DNA of 47,694 nucleotides. Source: Bacteroidales bacterium UBA1176. GTDB taxonomy: Bacteria; Bacteroidota; Bacteroidia; Bacteroidales; WCHB1-69. The DNA lies in NCBI GenBank assembly GCA_002311645.1, contig DBYW01000038.1:5549-53242 (forward strand), given 5' to 3'. Shown here piece after piece: positions 1 to 9,400 of the stretch. The first letter of the stretch is position 1, and the number at the start of each line of letters is the position of its first letter. The notes below the pieces were generated by a model that searched no databases, was not told the DNA's origin, and was given only the letters and a program-made list of their open reading frames with translations. A program made the position numbers and the translations under genes.

Positions 1-8
1 ATTGAATC

Positions 9-32
9 GGCCTCGAAGAGGCCTTCCTTTTT
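9..32 (+). terminator. Rho-independent terminator of a gene left of the window
   Basis: GGCCTC (9-14), loop GAA and GAGGCC (18-23) form a perfect 6-bp stem followed by a T-rich run (24-32). It presumably ends a plus-strand gene whose body lies outside the window. Confidence 0.7.
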
Positions 33-127
33 GTTTAGCTATTGGCCTTTGGCTTTTGGTTATGGTTTTTTTCCGCAAAATCAAGCAACTAACGGCCAAT
101 GACTAATGGCAAATAGCCAACGACTAA

Positions 128-440
128 TAATATTCCTTGAGCAGCCCCGTTAGGGGCAAGAGCTCGGTAGCCAGGGGTTAAAGCGCGAGGAACGAGCGCT
201 GCAACCCCTGGGAAGGGATGGTGCGCGGGAAAATCGCGGCGCAGGAGAACCATGAGACGAGGTTGTGCGTTGTTCGCCGCGTAACGGGAATAGTGTTCGA
301 CGAGCATGCGTGAGGGATTGAAGTGGAAATGATTTTGGCGAAAAAGAGTGCCCTGGCGAGACGGAGGTTCCGCGAGACGCGAAGCGTCAAGCGGAATGGT
401 GGTAGGCTCTAAGCCAAAATCATTGGAACGGAAAGCCCGA
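128..440. repeat. Hairpin-rich, probably non-coding intergenic repeat element
   Basis: No convincing gene lies in 1-565. The stretch is dense in inverted repeats: GCCCC/GGGGC (144-157); CCAGGGGTT (171-179) with AACCCCTGG (203-211), enclosing AGCGC/GCGCT (182-200); and a 12-bp pair AATGATTTTGGC (328-339) with GCCAAAATCATT (413-424), enclosing GACGC-GAA-GCGTC (376-388). Open frames of up to 121 codons on the minus strand here have Arg/Pro/Ala-rich translations and no recognisable domain, so they are read as chance frames. The nested symmetry suggests a mobile or repeated Bacteroidetes intergenic element, or a structured RNA; orientation and exact ends are unknown. Around 41-130 there are also short direct and inverted copies of words such as GGCCAAT and ATGGC. 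Confidence 0.5.
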
Positions 441-549
441 CGGCGCGGCGGCATTTGATTGCGTGCTTGAACATGACGTGATTCCCGCCGCCGCGCACCC
501 CGTCTCTACACAGCCATTACATCATGTCTGCGTATATTCAAAATTTATG

Positions 550-557
550 TACATTTG
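550..557 (+). promoter_or_regulatory. Bacteroidetes -7 promoter element TACATTTG
   Basis: Matches the TAnnTTTG consensus of Bacteroidetes primary sigma-factor promoters and ends 8 bases before the ATG at 566, implying a very short leader. It lies inside the longer open frame starting at 524, which argues that 524 is not the real start. Confidence 0.6.
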
Positions 558-565
558 CAGTCTCT

Positions 566-2296
566 ATGGAAAAGTTGTTGGAAATATCGAATTTATCCCT
601 CGAATTGCGGCAGGACACGGGATGGAAGCCCATTCTCCATCAAGTGAGCATGGATTTGTACAAGGGCCGAACACTCGGCATTGTCGGGGAGTCTGGCTCC
701 GGAAAGTCCGTGACCGCCTTGTCGGTGATGCGGCTGCTCAACCCCGAAATAGCCCGATATCCCGAAGGACAGATCCTTTTTTCCAAAGAGGGGGAAAAAC
801 AACCCGTCGACCTGTTGAAAGCCCCTGAAAAACAGTTGCAACATATTCGTGGGAGTCGCATTGCGATGATTTTCCAAGAACCCATGACTTCCCTTAACCC
901 CGTGTTGCGCTGCGGCGACCAAATCATGGAACAGATCCTGCTGCACACCACTAAAACGAAAGAGCATGCCAAGGAACATATCCTCGATCTTTTCCGCGAA
1001 GTCATGTTGCCCCGTCCCGAACAAATCTTCGACTCCTATCCCCATGAACTCTCTGGCGGACAAAAACAGCGTGTCATGATCGCTATGGCTATGAGTTGTC
1101 AACCAGACCTGCTCATCGCCGACGAACCCACCACCGCACTCGATGTCACCGTGCAAAAGGGAATACTTCAACTTATACGCAAGCTGCAACAAGAACATGG
1201 CATGAGCGTGCTCTTCATCACCCATGACCTTGGCGTGGTGGCTGAAATCGCTGACGAAGTGATGGTGCTCTACAAAGGCTCTGTGGTAGAACACGGCGAT
1301 ATCCGCGACATCTTCCTGCACCCGCAACACCCTTATACACAGGGGTTACTCGCTTGCCGACCCTCCCTTGACGTCCGCCTGCGACATCTGCCCACCGTGG
1401 ATGACTTCATCCAACAACGGCAGGCGGGTGTGCAGCAAGCCATCGATAATTTGTGCGTCCCCCCGGAGGAACGAAAGTCTTTCCATCAACGGCTTTACGC
1501 TGAAAAACCGATCCTCACCCTGCGCAATGTCAGCAAACTGTATCCGGTCAGGAAACGCAAGTTGTTTGAGAAAAGACGGTATGTCAATGCTCTACAGGAT
1601 GTTAACATTGACATTTATGAGGGCGAGACTCTTGGTCTTGTTGGTGAATCGGGATGTGGCAAGACCACTCTCGGCCGTTCGATGATCCGGCTCATTGAAC
1701 CCACGTCGGGTAGTGTCACCTATAAGGGTGTCAACCTTATGGAACTCTCCCACAAGGAGATGCGAAAAATGCGCAAGGATTTGCAAATCATTTTGCAGGA
1801 TCCATATTCGTCGCTTAACCAAAGGCTTACTGTTGGAGATGCCCTGATGGAACCGATGCAAGTGCATGGCATCGGGGCGAACGACGCTGAGCGTAAGCGC
1901 AAGGCCATTGCGCTGTTGGAGCGTGTCAGTCTCAACGAGACCCATTTTTACCGTTATCCGCACGAGTTTTCCGGCGGCCAGCGCCAGCGTATCTCCATCG
2001 CGCGCGCCCTGGCCGTGAACCCCCGTTTCATCATCTGCGACGAGTCCGTCTCCGCCCTTGACGTCTCTGTGCAAGCCCAAGTGCTTAACCTGCTCAACGA
2101 ACTCAAGCAAGAGTACCATTTCACCTACATTTTCATCTCCCATGATCTTTCTGTCGTCAAGTTCATGTCCGACCGCATCGTGGTGATGCAGTCCGGGCAC
2201 ATCGTAGAGCAGGGAGATGCCGATGAAATTTGTCGCAATCCCCAAACCGACTATACCCGAACATTGTTGGATGCCATACCTAAAGGCATCTCATAG
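566..2296 (+). CDS. Fused two-domain oligopeptide/dipeptide-type ABC transporter ATPase (OppD-OppF fusion)
   Basis: A 576-residue cytoplasmic ATPase with two complete nucleotide-binding domains in one chain, as in the YejF and GsiA families, which energise import of oligopeptides or related solutes. Domain 1 has Walker A GESGSGKS (residues 41-48), signature LSGGQKQRV (about 161) and Walker B LLIADEPTT (about 181). Domain 2 has Walker A GESGCGKT (360-367) and signature FSGGQRQRI (about 468). The oligopeptide-transporter C-terminal segment follows each NBD. The start at 566 was preferred to the in-frame ATG at 524 because the promoter element overlaps the extra 14 codons and homology begins at MEKLLEI. 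No permease or solute-binding gene is nearby, so the substrate cannot be inferred; the membrane partners must be encoded elsewhere. Confidence 0.92.
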   Translation: MEKLLEISNLSLELRQDTGWKPILHQVSMDLYKGRTLGIVGESGSGKSVTALSVMRLLNPEIARYPEGQILFSKEGEKQPVDLLKAPEKQLQHIRGSRIAMIFQEPMTSLNPVLRCGDQIMEQILLHTTKTKEHAKEHILDLFREVMLPRPEQIFDSYPHELSGGQKQRVMIAMAMSCQPDLLIADEPTTALDVTVQKGILQLIRKLQQEHGMSVLFITHDLGVVAEIADEVMVLYKGSVVEHGDIRDIFLHPQHPYTQGLLACRPSLDVRLRHLPTVDDFIQQRQAGVQQAIDNLCVPPEERKSFHQRLYAEKPILTLRNVSKLYPVRKRKLFEKRRYVNALQDVNIDIYEGETLGLVGESGCGKTTLGRSMIRLIEPTSGSVTYKGVNLMELSHKEMRKMRKDLQIILQDPYSSLNQRLTVGDALMEPMQVHGIGANDAERKRKAIALLERVSLNETHFYRYPHEFSGGQRQRISIARALAVNPRFIICDESVSALDVSVQAQVLNLLNELKQEYHFTYIFISHDLSVVKFMSDRIVVMQSGHIVEQGDADEICRNPQTDYTRTLLDAIPKGIS

Positions 2297-2337
2297 GAAA
2301 GTAAAAACCAGTTAAAAATCGTTAAATACTCAAAAAC

Positions 2338-3264
2338 ATGTCAAAAACCGTCTCTATTTTGAAAACTCTGCTGCGAGTGGCTATCGGATTGATTTTTATA
2401 GTATCCGCCGTGCTTAAATTGTTGTCGTTGGATAGTTTTGAGATATACATCTATAGTTTTAACATCTTCGGTTTTGTTTTGTCGGGGCTTGTGGCGCGCT
2501 GCGTTATTGCCGCGGAACTGTTGCTTGGCGCCTTTTTCATTGCCAAAATCCTCTACAAGCCCACGTGGTGGCTGATGATGGCCATGTTGCTTGGCTTCAC
2601 GTTGCTGATGGTTTATGTGGCCATTTTCCGCGATGATACCAATTGTCACTGCATGGGCGAAATCGTGCCACTCAAACCGGCATGGACTATTGTGAAAAAT
2701 GTGGTCCTGATGTTGCTGATGCTGCTTGTTTGCAAAGAGGGGGATTACCATTTCAGGGGCAAGAAGGCCGTGGGCATCATATTGGCTGTCGTCTCTGTCT
2801 TGGTGCCATTCGCCCTTTTCCCGATGGATGGCTTGTACAATGCTTTCAGCCGTGGCGAACACCAAGTGAACACTGAGAAATTCGACCATTTTATGCAAGA
2901 CTCTATTGCACAATCTTTTGATATTTCCAAGGGAAATTATATTTTGGGGTATTTAGCATCAGGCTGTGAATTTTGCAAACTCAGTGCCAAAAAAATAGAC
3001 CAAATGTTCCACAACAACAATCTGGATTCTACTCGTCTGATATTCTTTATTTGGGGGCCGGAAAAATCAGTGAAGCAATTCAGGGAAGAGACGAAAACGG
3101 AGCAATACCGTTATTCCATTGTCAATCCCGTTGAAGCATTGAACATTGTTTACGGGGAATTTCCCACTTACGTGTATATCCGCGACGGGCAGGTTGTCAA
3201 GGCGGCCAATCTCAGGGAAATGGAAGAGTCATTCACGGTTGAATTTTTGGAGGGGAAAAAATGA
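2338..3264 (+). CDS. MauE/DoxX-like membrane protein with C-terminal thioredoxin-like domain
   Basis: A 308-residue inner-membrane protein. The N-terminal half (about 1-165) has several hydrophobic helices and resembles the MauE/DoxX redox-associated family, with a Cys-His-Cys motif at 103-105 in a loop. The C-terminal part (about 180-308) looks like a thioredoxin fold outside the membrane: CxxC at 210-213 (CEFC) and a cis-proline candidate at 276 (FPT). A role in moving electrons or handling disulfides across the membrane is inferred; the substrate is unknown. It follows the ABC ATPase by 41 bases and overlaps the TetR-type regulator by 4 bases (ATGA), so those two are probably translationally coupled. 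Confidence 0.8.
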   Translation: MSKTVSILKTLLRVAIGLIFIVSAVLKLLSLDSFEIYIYSFNIFGFVLSGLVARCVIAAELLLGAFFIAKILYKPTWWLMMAMLLGFTLLMVYVAIFRDDTNCHCMGEIVPLKPAWTIVKNVVLMLLMLLVCKEGDYHFRGKKAVGIILAVVSVLVPFALFPMDGLYNAFSRGEHQVNTEKFDHFMQDSIAQSFDISKGNYILGYLASGCEFCKLSAKKIDQMFHNNNLDSTRLIFFIWGPEKSVKQFREETKTEQYRYSIVNPVEALNIVYGEFPTYVYIRDGQVVKAANLREMEESFTVEFLEGKK

Positions 3265-3836
3265 GAAAACCACCTAAAATATCCCGAAAGGAACAGAAGA
3301 TAGCAGACCTGTATAGGTTTTATCTGAACAATGGTTTTGACCATACCATTGACGAAATTGCCACGTTGATGAAGATCGGGCGAAAGACGTTCTACAACCG
3401 TTATCTCAACAAGGAGAATTCTATTTGGATGGTGTTGCGATACTGTCACAACCTGTTTGTGGAGCAATTCACTGAGAAGACGTTGGAATGCAACCATTCT
3501 GTCGAAGAGTTGGTGCTGTTGATGTGGGAATTCCAGCAGTTTGCCAAGCAACAGGAGATCTATTTTCAGCATGATTGGCAACAACGACTGTTTTATACCG
3601 ATGACACGCCCTTCCGTAGTGTGATTGAAACTATTGTCCGCAAGGGCATCCGGAGCTATCAGATTCAAGAGGATGTGGATGCATCTGCTTACTCCGATTT
3701 CTTTTATACAAACATGTCCATGTATGTGATGTATGGCAAGAAGAAACCCGTAATTTTACGGTATGTTTTGTTACCCATCCTCAATGAAAGAGGTGTGGAA
3801 TTATTGAATGAATTGGATTTGGAAGCATTCGCGTAA
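3261..3836 (+). CDS. TetR/AcrR-family transcriptional regulator
   Basis: A 191-residue protein with a TetR-type helix-turn-helix near the N terminus (about residues 15-55; the stretch around IDEIATLMKIGRKTFYNRY is typical) and a helical, probably ligand-sensing C-terminal region. Its ATG overlaps the stop of the MauE-thioredoxin gene, so it probably controls its own operon. The inducer is not evident. A gap of 10 bases separates it from the convergent protease gene; no hairpin terminator was seen there. Confidence 0.82.
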   Translation: MRKPPKISRKEQKIADLYRFYLNNGFDHTIDEIATLMKIGRKTFYNRYLNKENSIWMVLRYCHNLFVEQFTEKTLECNHSVEELVLLMWEFQQFAKQQEIYFQHDWQQRLFYTDDTPFRSVIETIVRKGIRSYQIQEDVDASAYSDFFYTNMSMYVMYGKKKPVILRYVLLPILNERGVELLNELDLEAFA

Positions 3837-3846
3837 GCTCCAGTCT

Positions 3847-5436
3847 CTATTTTAACACCTCCAGAGCTTTTTGTATGGTATTGTCTGTGGTGTTGATAAC
3901 GGGGTAAAAGGCGTTTTCGCCGTATAAGTTACGACCAATGAGGGCTTTTGTCCAAACTTTGAGTTCCTTGCGGTCTTTGGCGTTGAGCGTGGGTGCGTCA
4001 TGGCCGCTTAGCTTTTTGTAGTATTGGATCAGTTCGGTGATTTGAGTGTCGCTGACTTGATATTTGGCCACGAAATTCTTGGTGTCTGGATAATTCTTCT
4101 TCAACTCTGTCTTATGTTGTGTGACATAGTGAAAGGTGTATTGCACCAATGCGGCGGTGTTTGCGATTTCAGCATAGCCCGGTGTCTCGTCGAGATGTTG
4201 CAGAGGTACGAAATAGTCAGGCATGATGCCTCCGCCACCATAGACGGTTCTACCTCCTATAGTCTTGTATTCCAAAGACTTGTCGAGTTTTATACTGTCC
4301 TCGGACTCCATCTCGCCATTGGTGATGCGCTGGTATAGCTCTTCGTAATAGGCATTGACACCCTCCTTGTAGTCGCGTTGGATGCATCGTCCGCTCGGAG
4401 TGTGGTAGCGGGATGTGGTAAGTCGGATGGTGGATTCATCGTTTAAGTTGAACTGTCTCTGTACCAATCCCTTGCCAAAAGAGCGGCGTCCGATGACATA
4501 GCCACGGTCGTTGTCTTGCACGGCTCCTGCCACAATTTCGGAGGCCGATGCGCTGAAATCATCGATGAGGATGGCCACCTTGCCTGTCTCGAAATTGCCT
4601 TTGCGTGTGGCGTAGTAGCTTTCCGGACGGATGTTCAAGCCCTCTATGGAGACGATTTTCTGCTTGTTGGGTAGCAACTCATCGCAAACGCTGATGGCGG
4701 CATCGAGGAAACCGCCGGCATTGCCGCGCAAGTCCACGATGAGCTGCTGCATGCCCTCGCCTTTTAACTTGCGGATTGCATTGGAGAACTCTTCCGCCGT
4801 GGTGCTGCCGAACTCATTGAGCTTGATATAGCCTGTCTTCTTGTCCACCATGTAGGCCACATCCACAGTGTAGGTCGGAATGACGTCGCGCTTGATGTCG
4901 TAGGTGTTGACCTCTTTAAATCCGGGGCGCAGCACGCCCACCTTCACGTGTGTGCCCTTGCGGCCGCGCAGAGCCTTGAACACCTTCTCGTTGGTGGCTC
5001 CCACAAAGGACTTGCCATCCACGGTCACGATGCGGTCTCCGGCATGTATGCCCGCCTTTTCGGATGGTCCGCCCGATATGGTTGACACGACCATCACCGT
5101 GTCATTCATGATGTTGAATTGTACGCCGATACCTTCAAAGGAGCCCTCCAACACCTCCATCATGGCGCGGTTTTGCGCCGGCGTGGAATAGGAGGAGTGC
5201 GGGTCAAGTTGTTGTAGGATAGCGTTGATGGCATTGTCGTAAATGGAATCCATGTTGACAGAATCCACATAGTATTTGTCAATGTAGTTCATCACTTCAT
5301 TGAATTTGTACAACTGGGGGTTGGAAGGGCTTATCTTCTTGGATGGCAAGAAGTTGATAGCCACAGAAACACCCAAAAGAAAGGCAATGGCCATATAAAG
5401 TATGAAAGTGATGGTTTCGCGATGTTTTCCGTCCAT
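3847..5436 (-). CDS. C-terminal processing peptidase, S41 family (CtpA-like)
   Basis: A 529-residue periplasmic serine protease that cleaves proteins near their C termini. An uncleaved signal anchor spans about residues 10-30. A PDZ domain follows at about 95-175 (EGIGVQF, GDRIVTVDG). The S41 catalytic core has the Ser-Lys dyad: Ser297 in SASASE and Lys322 in RRSFGKG, 25 residues apart as in Prc and D1 protease. The region beyond about residue 380 is a helical extension seen in Bacteroidetes homologues. It is the last gene of the five-gene minus-strand run, 15 bases after the DAHP synthase gene; no functional link to that enzyme is known. Confidence 0.93.
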   Translation of the reverse strand: MDGKHRETITFILYMAIAFLLGVSVAINFLPSKKISPSNPQLYKFNEVMNYIDKYYVDSVNMDSIYDNAINAILQQLDPHSSYSTPAQNRAMMEVLEGSFEGIGVQFNIMNDTVMVVSTISGGPSEKAGIHAGDRIVTVDGKSFVGATNEKVFKALRGRKGTHVKVGVLRPGFKEVNTYDIKRDVIPTYTVDVAYMVDKKTGYIKLNEFGSTTAEEFSNAIRKLKGEGMQQLIVDLRGNAGGFLDAAISVCDELLPNKQKIVSIEGLNIRPESYYATRKGNFETGKVAILIDDFSASASEIVAGAVQDNDRGYVIGRRSFGKGLVQRQFNLNDESTIRLTTSRYHTPSGRCIQRDYKEGVNAYYEELYQRITNGEMESEDSIKLDKSLEYKTIGGRTVYGGGGIMPDYFVPLQHLDETPGYAEIANTAALVQYTFHYVTQHKTELKKNYPDTKNFVAKYQVSDTQITELIQYYKKLSGHDAPTLNAKDRKELKVWTKALIGRNLYGENAFYPVINTTDNTIQKALEVLK

Positions 5437-5451
5437 AATTCCGTGTAGCGT

Positions 5452-6480
5452 TTACGATTGTTGTTGTCTTTTAATGGAGTTGAAATGGAGGATTTTCAGG
5501 AATTGTTCTATGAAATCTTGAAATTGAGGGTCTTGGTCTGGTTTCAGGTAGCGTTTGCACACCTTCTGCCATTGTTGGGGTTGCACCACAGGAAGGTTGT
5601 TGTCGCGTTTGATACGGGCAATCTCGTCCACGATTTGGAAGCGTTTGGCCAACAACTCGCTGAGTTGTGTGTCCACGTTTTCAAGCAGGGCGCGCTGCTT
5701 GATGAGTTCATGGTTGGGTACATTGGTCTTGAAACTTAGCGATGCGATGATTTCGGCCCACTGCTTCGGGGTGAGTTGCTGCTCAGAGTCGCTGAGTGCT
5801 TGTTCCGGATGAGTGTGGCATTCCATCATAAGGCCGTCAAATCCGTAGGCGAGCGACAGTTGTGCGATTTGCGGAATCCAACGGGTGTGTCCGCAGATGT
5901 GCGAAGGGTCGCAGAGAATGCGCAGATCGGGGAATTGCACTTTCAGGTCGATGGGGATCTCCCATCGGGGTGCGTTGCGATAGATGTTCTCGTTGCTGTC
6001 GGCAAAGCCGCGATGTATGGCGATGACTTGTGGCACGCCGGCGTTGAGGAAGCGCTCCACGTTGCCGGCCCACAACTTGAGGTCGGGAATCATGGGGTTT
6101 TTTACCATGATGGTGACAGGTTCGCCCTTGACGGCATCGGCGATGAGTTGCACGGATGCCGGGTTTACGCAGGTGCGTGCCCCTACCCAAAGGGCGCGGA
6201 TGTCATGCTTCAGACACAACTCCACCTGTTGGGGTGTCATCACCTCGGTGCAGACGGCGAATCCGTATTGTTGCTGCACTTCTGCCAACCAGGGCAGAGC
6301 TCTCTCGCCCATGCCCTCGAAACTGTCCGGCTTGCTGCGCGGTTTCCATGCACCTGCCCTGAAATAGGCTAACTTCCAACCATGTGCGCACACCTCGTCC
6401 CGCAGTTGGGCAGCGGTGTCCATCAGTTGGCGCTCGCTCTCGGCGGCGCATGGCCCGGCAATGAGAAACTCAAATCGCAC
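5452..6480 (-). CDS. Bifunctional DAHP synthase / chorismate mutase (AroQ type)
   Basis: A 342-residue cytosolic fusion. The N-terminal part (about 1-255) is a DAHP synthase of the KDO8P-synthase-like class, condensing PEP and erythrose 4-phosphate in the first shikimate step; GPCAAES (9-15), RAGAWKPR (about 41), CDPSH (about 191) and ECHTHP mark the active site. The C-terminal part (about 262-342) is an AroQ helical chorismate mutase that makes prephenate. In this class the mutase domain is known to serve in feedback control by aromatic products. The start is GTG at 6480: a stop codon lies just upstream in frame, and the next internal Met is beyond the essential GPCAAES motif. It sits 11 bases after the long secreted-protein gene. 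Confidence 0.93.
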   Translation of the reverse strand: MRFEFLIAGPCAAESERQLMDTAAQLRDEVCAHGWKLAYFRAGAWKPRSKPDSFEGMGERALPWLAEVQQQYGFAVCTEVMTPQQVELCLKHDIRALWVGARTCVNPASVQLIADAVKGEPVTIMVKNPMIPDLKLWAGNVERFLNAGVPQVIAIHRGFADSNENIYRNAPRWEIPIDLKVQFPDLRILCDPSHICGHTRWIPQIAQLSLAYGFDGLMMECHTHPEQALSDSEQQLTPKQWAEIIASLSFKTNVPNHELIKQRALLENVDTQLSELLAKRFQIVDEIARIKRDNNLPVVQPQQWQKVCKRYLKPDQDPQFQDFIEQFLKILHFNSIKRQQQS

Positions 6481-6491
6481 AGTTTAAAGTT

Positions 6492-9400
6492 TTATTCCTC
6501 AACCTCTTCTACCTCTTCTTCAATGTGGGTGAAATAGTTCTTCACAAACTTGTTTTTCCAGCCGCGGTTGCCCAATTTATAGGAGAACGACGGAAGACCC
6601 GCGGCGTTGTCAGGTGCCAACGAACGGTTCTTCGGCTTCGTGTTCTTGATGGCATTGTTGAAGTTCACGTCCGAAGAGAAAGCCGAAACCACATTGTTGT
6701 CGAATTGGAAATAGTAGAAATCCTTGTCAATTTCAAAATAGACATACAACTTGTTGCGGGAACCGCGCTTTTCCACAACGATTCGGCCTGGCACCGTCTT
6801 GTATAGCGTCCTCTTGCCGCAGATGATCAACGGCAGTTTGGTCTGCGACTTGAAAGTGGAGAGATCCTTGTCCCAAACAAAATCGATGTTGGAGAACATG
6901 AATTGTACCTGCAATGCTTCAGGTAAACGGCGGTTGCTGCTAAGGGCGGCACTGCGGACATAACGCTCGTACTCGGTTTTGCCCAAGATGTCGTACAATG
7001 CCTCGTCGTATGCCTCGTCACCGGAGACATCCAAGAATTCCAATTCGATATTGTTCTCCAATGCCTTGTGCATCAGTCTCATGCTTTCATCATTGAAGAA
7101 AAAGTTAATGGAAGTGGTGGCGAACATCTCGGCGGAGTCAGCAGACATGTAGTTGATGATGGTGCCGTTGGTGTTGAAGTCGACGCGTCCCAATTTGGCG
7201 CCGATGTCGATTTTGCCCTTGCCGATGGAAACACAGTCGTCGGTGCGCAGGGTGATGATGTTGCCGTGGGCGGTCGAGTCTTCTAATTTCTCTTTGGAAG
7301 CTGCACGGAACTCGCGGCTCTCTTTATCGTAGGTAATATAGCCGTAAACGGTGATATAGTCGGCGTCGTTGCGCTGGTTTTTGGCATGGCCGAAGGCCGT
7401 GTAGATACGCCCCGTGACGTTGGAGGAGGAGATGGAGACCTTGGCGGGCAGCTCGTTCATGTCCTTCGTGCGCTCATGGATTTGCAACATGATGTTGTTG
7501 GGGTCCACTTGTTGCAGGATCTTCATGCGGGCATGTTTCAAGGTGTCGCAGCCCGTGCGTATTTCAACACCGCCAAAATAGGAGAGGAACGGCTGCGTGC
7601 TGTGTAGTTCTGCACGTCCGTCAAACCCGAACTGGTCACTGAATTGGAAATCCTTTTCCAAAGGAATCTGGGCATGGCCCACTGTTTCCTTTATGTGATA
7701 TATAGTGTCGAAATAGAGCGTCTGCTTCCGCTGTTCGGCGTCGATGTAGTCGTAGTAGCCATTGGCGTAGAAGCGGGTGATGCCTTGGATGCGCGTGTTG
7801 CAGTCGTAGAGTTCGTGGTACTTGTTTTCACGGCCAGCCAAGATGCGTGAATGCTGCAGCCGGTCTATGGCGGCCTTCTTGCGGATGATGATATCGCCGT
7901 TTTTTGGGGTGATGGCGGCGTCACCCACGTTGATGAAGCGCACGCCGTGGGCGTAAATGATGTTCTTGGTGAAGTCAAACTCCGCACTCAACGCACCAAA
8001 GCGGTAACCCACGGAAGGATCGGCGGCGTAAAGTTCGTTGCCAGGATCAGGCACCATGTCCACCAAATCGCGGATGGGCGTGTTGTCGATATCGACGTCC
8101 TTGTGAGGGTCATCCCATTGGAAGCGCAACAGTGTGGAGTCGATGGGGTCCCAATAGAATTCCTGGGCCTTGGCCTTGATTTCGTTTTTCACGAAATAGA
8201 CTTCGGAAGCTTTGCCGTTGGCGACGAAGTGACCCTTGCGGGTCTTGAAATCCACGTGCGAGTTGTAGTTGTCTGTGGTGAAGGCAATGTTGTCATTGCC
8301 ATTGCTGATATCGTAGATGCGCAAGTTCGATGTGTCGGCGTTGACCTCATGGTGTTTAAAGGCAAAGAGACGCGAAGTGATGTCGGCGCGGTTGAACTTG
8401 AAGATGCCCGTGCCGTACATGCCGTGCGGAGTGATCTTGGAGTTGCCCACCAGATTCGTTTCGTGGAAAATGTCGATGGGATTCGCGAGCGTATGGATGA
8501 ACATCTGATCCTGATAGGGTTCCCAGTGGAGATAGGCGTCGTCGACGGAGGCAGGTGGGAATTCGGTGCCAGCAAGCTGCTCGTCTACGCGATGCTTTTC
8601 GGCAGACCCATTGGTGGAATCAAGATAGAAGACCAAACTGTCGGAGGTGGTGTGCGAGGTCACATAGTCGATGGTGCCCTTTCCACGCAAGCCTCTGTTA
8701 CTAAGATCGACAAGGCCTTGATAACCGCCCTTGCCCTCATACATGGGCAGTCCGGAGGTCCTGTGGCGGAAACCGAGGGAGAAGTCGGGTCGCACTTGCA
8801 GTGGTTCCGCAATGTCGGGGAAGATGCCGCCGGAGACTAACGCGCCAGTGAATTTCATCGAGTCAATTTCGAAGTTGTCGAGGTTGACGATGCGGAACTG
8901 GTCTACAGCATAATAGAAGCGGTTGCGGTCGTAAACGCCGTTGAGCACGTAGGGCTGGTCGTAGAAAACCTTGCCGCCCTTGCGGGCTTCGAAAATGGAA
9001 TAGTCGGGATAGTCGACCATGCCGCTCTTGTTGCCGGGTACGTCTATATAGAGTATGCCGGACAGCTCTTCAATCTGGCTGCGGACACGCTGCAGCTTGT
9101 GGTCGCCGTACATGTCCATTGGACCATTCTTGTCTTCCACGTACATGATGAGTGTGTCAATGACGTTCATGTCAACGAGAAAACGGTCGTAATCAAAACG
9201 ACAGTTGTGGGTCACAAAGTCGAACAAACCGCCGATGACGCGGCCGGAGAAGACCATGTCGCGGTTTTTCTTGACAGTCACCACTTCATTCATAGGATAG
9301 ACATTGACAATCTGCGGGTCGCTGAGCACGAAGAACTCGCAGCCCGTGATGCGCAAGTCGTTGGTCAGCAGGTCAAGCGAAGCATAGTGGGTCTTGGATT

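Noticed and set aside
89..454. Minus-strand open frame of 121 codons in the left intergenic region
   Set aside because: Composition is Arg/Pro/Ala-rich without a recognisable domain, it overlaps nested hairpins, and no promoter element precedes it; read as a chance frame in a repeat element.
7851..8840. Long plus-strand open frame (329 codons) opposite the 1494-residue gene
   Set aside because: It is a shadow of the minus-strand coding frame: its residues mirror codon bias, with no signal, motif or promoter.
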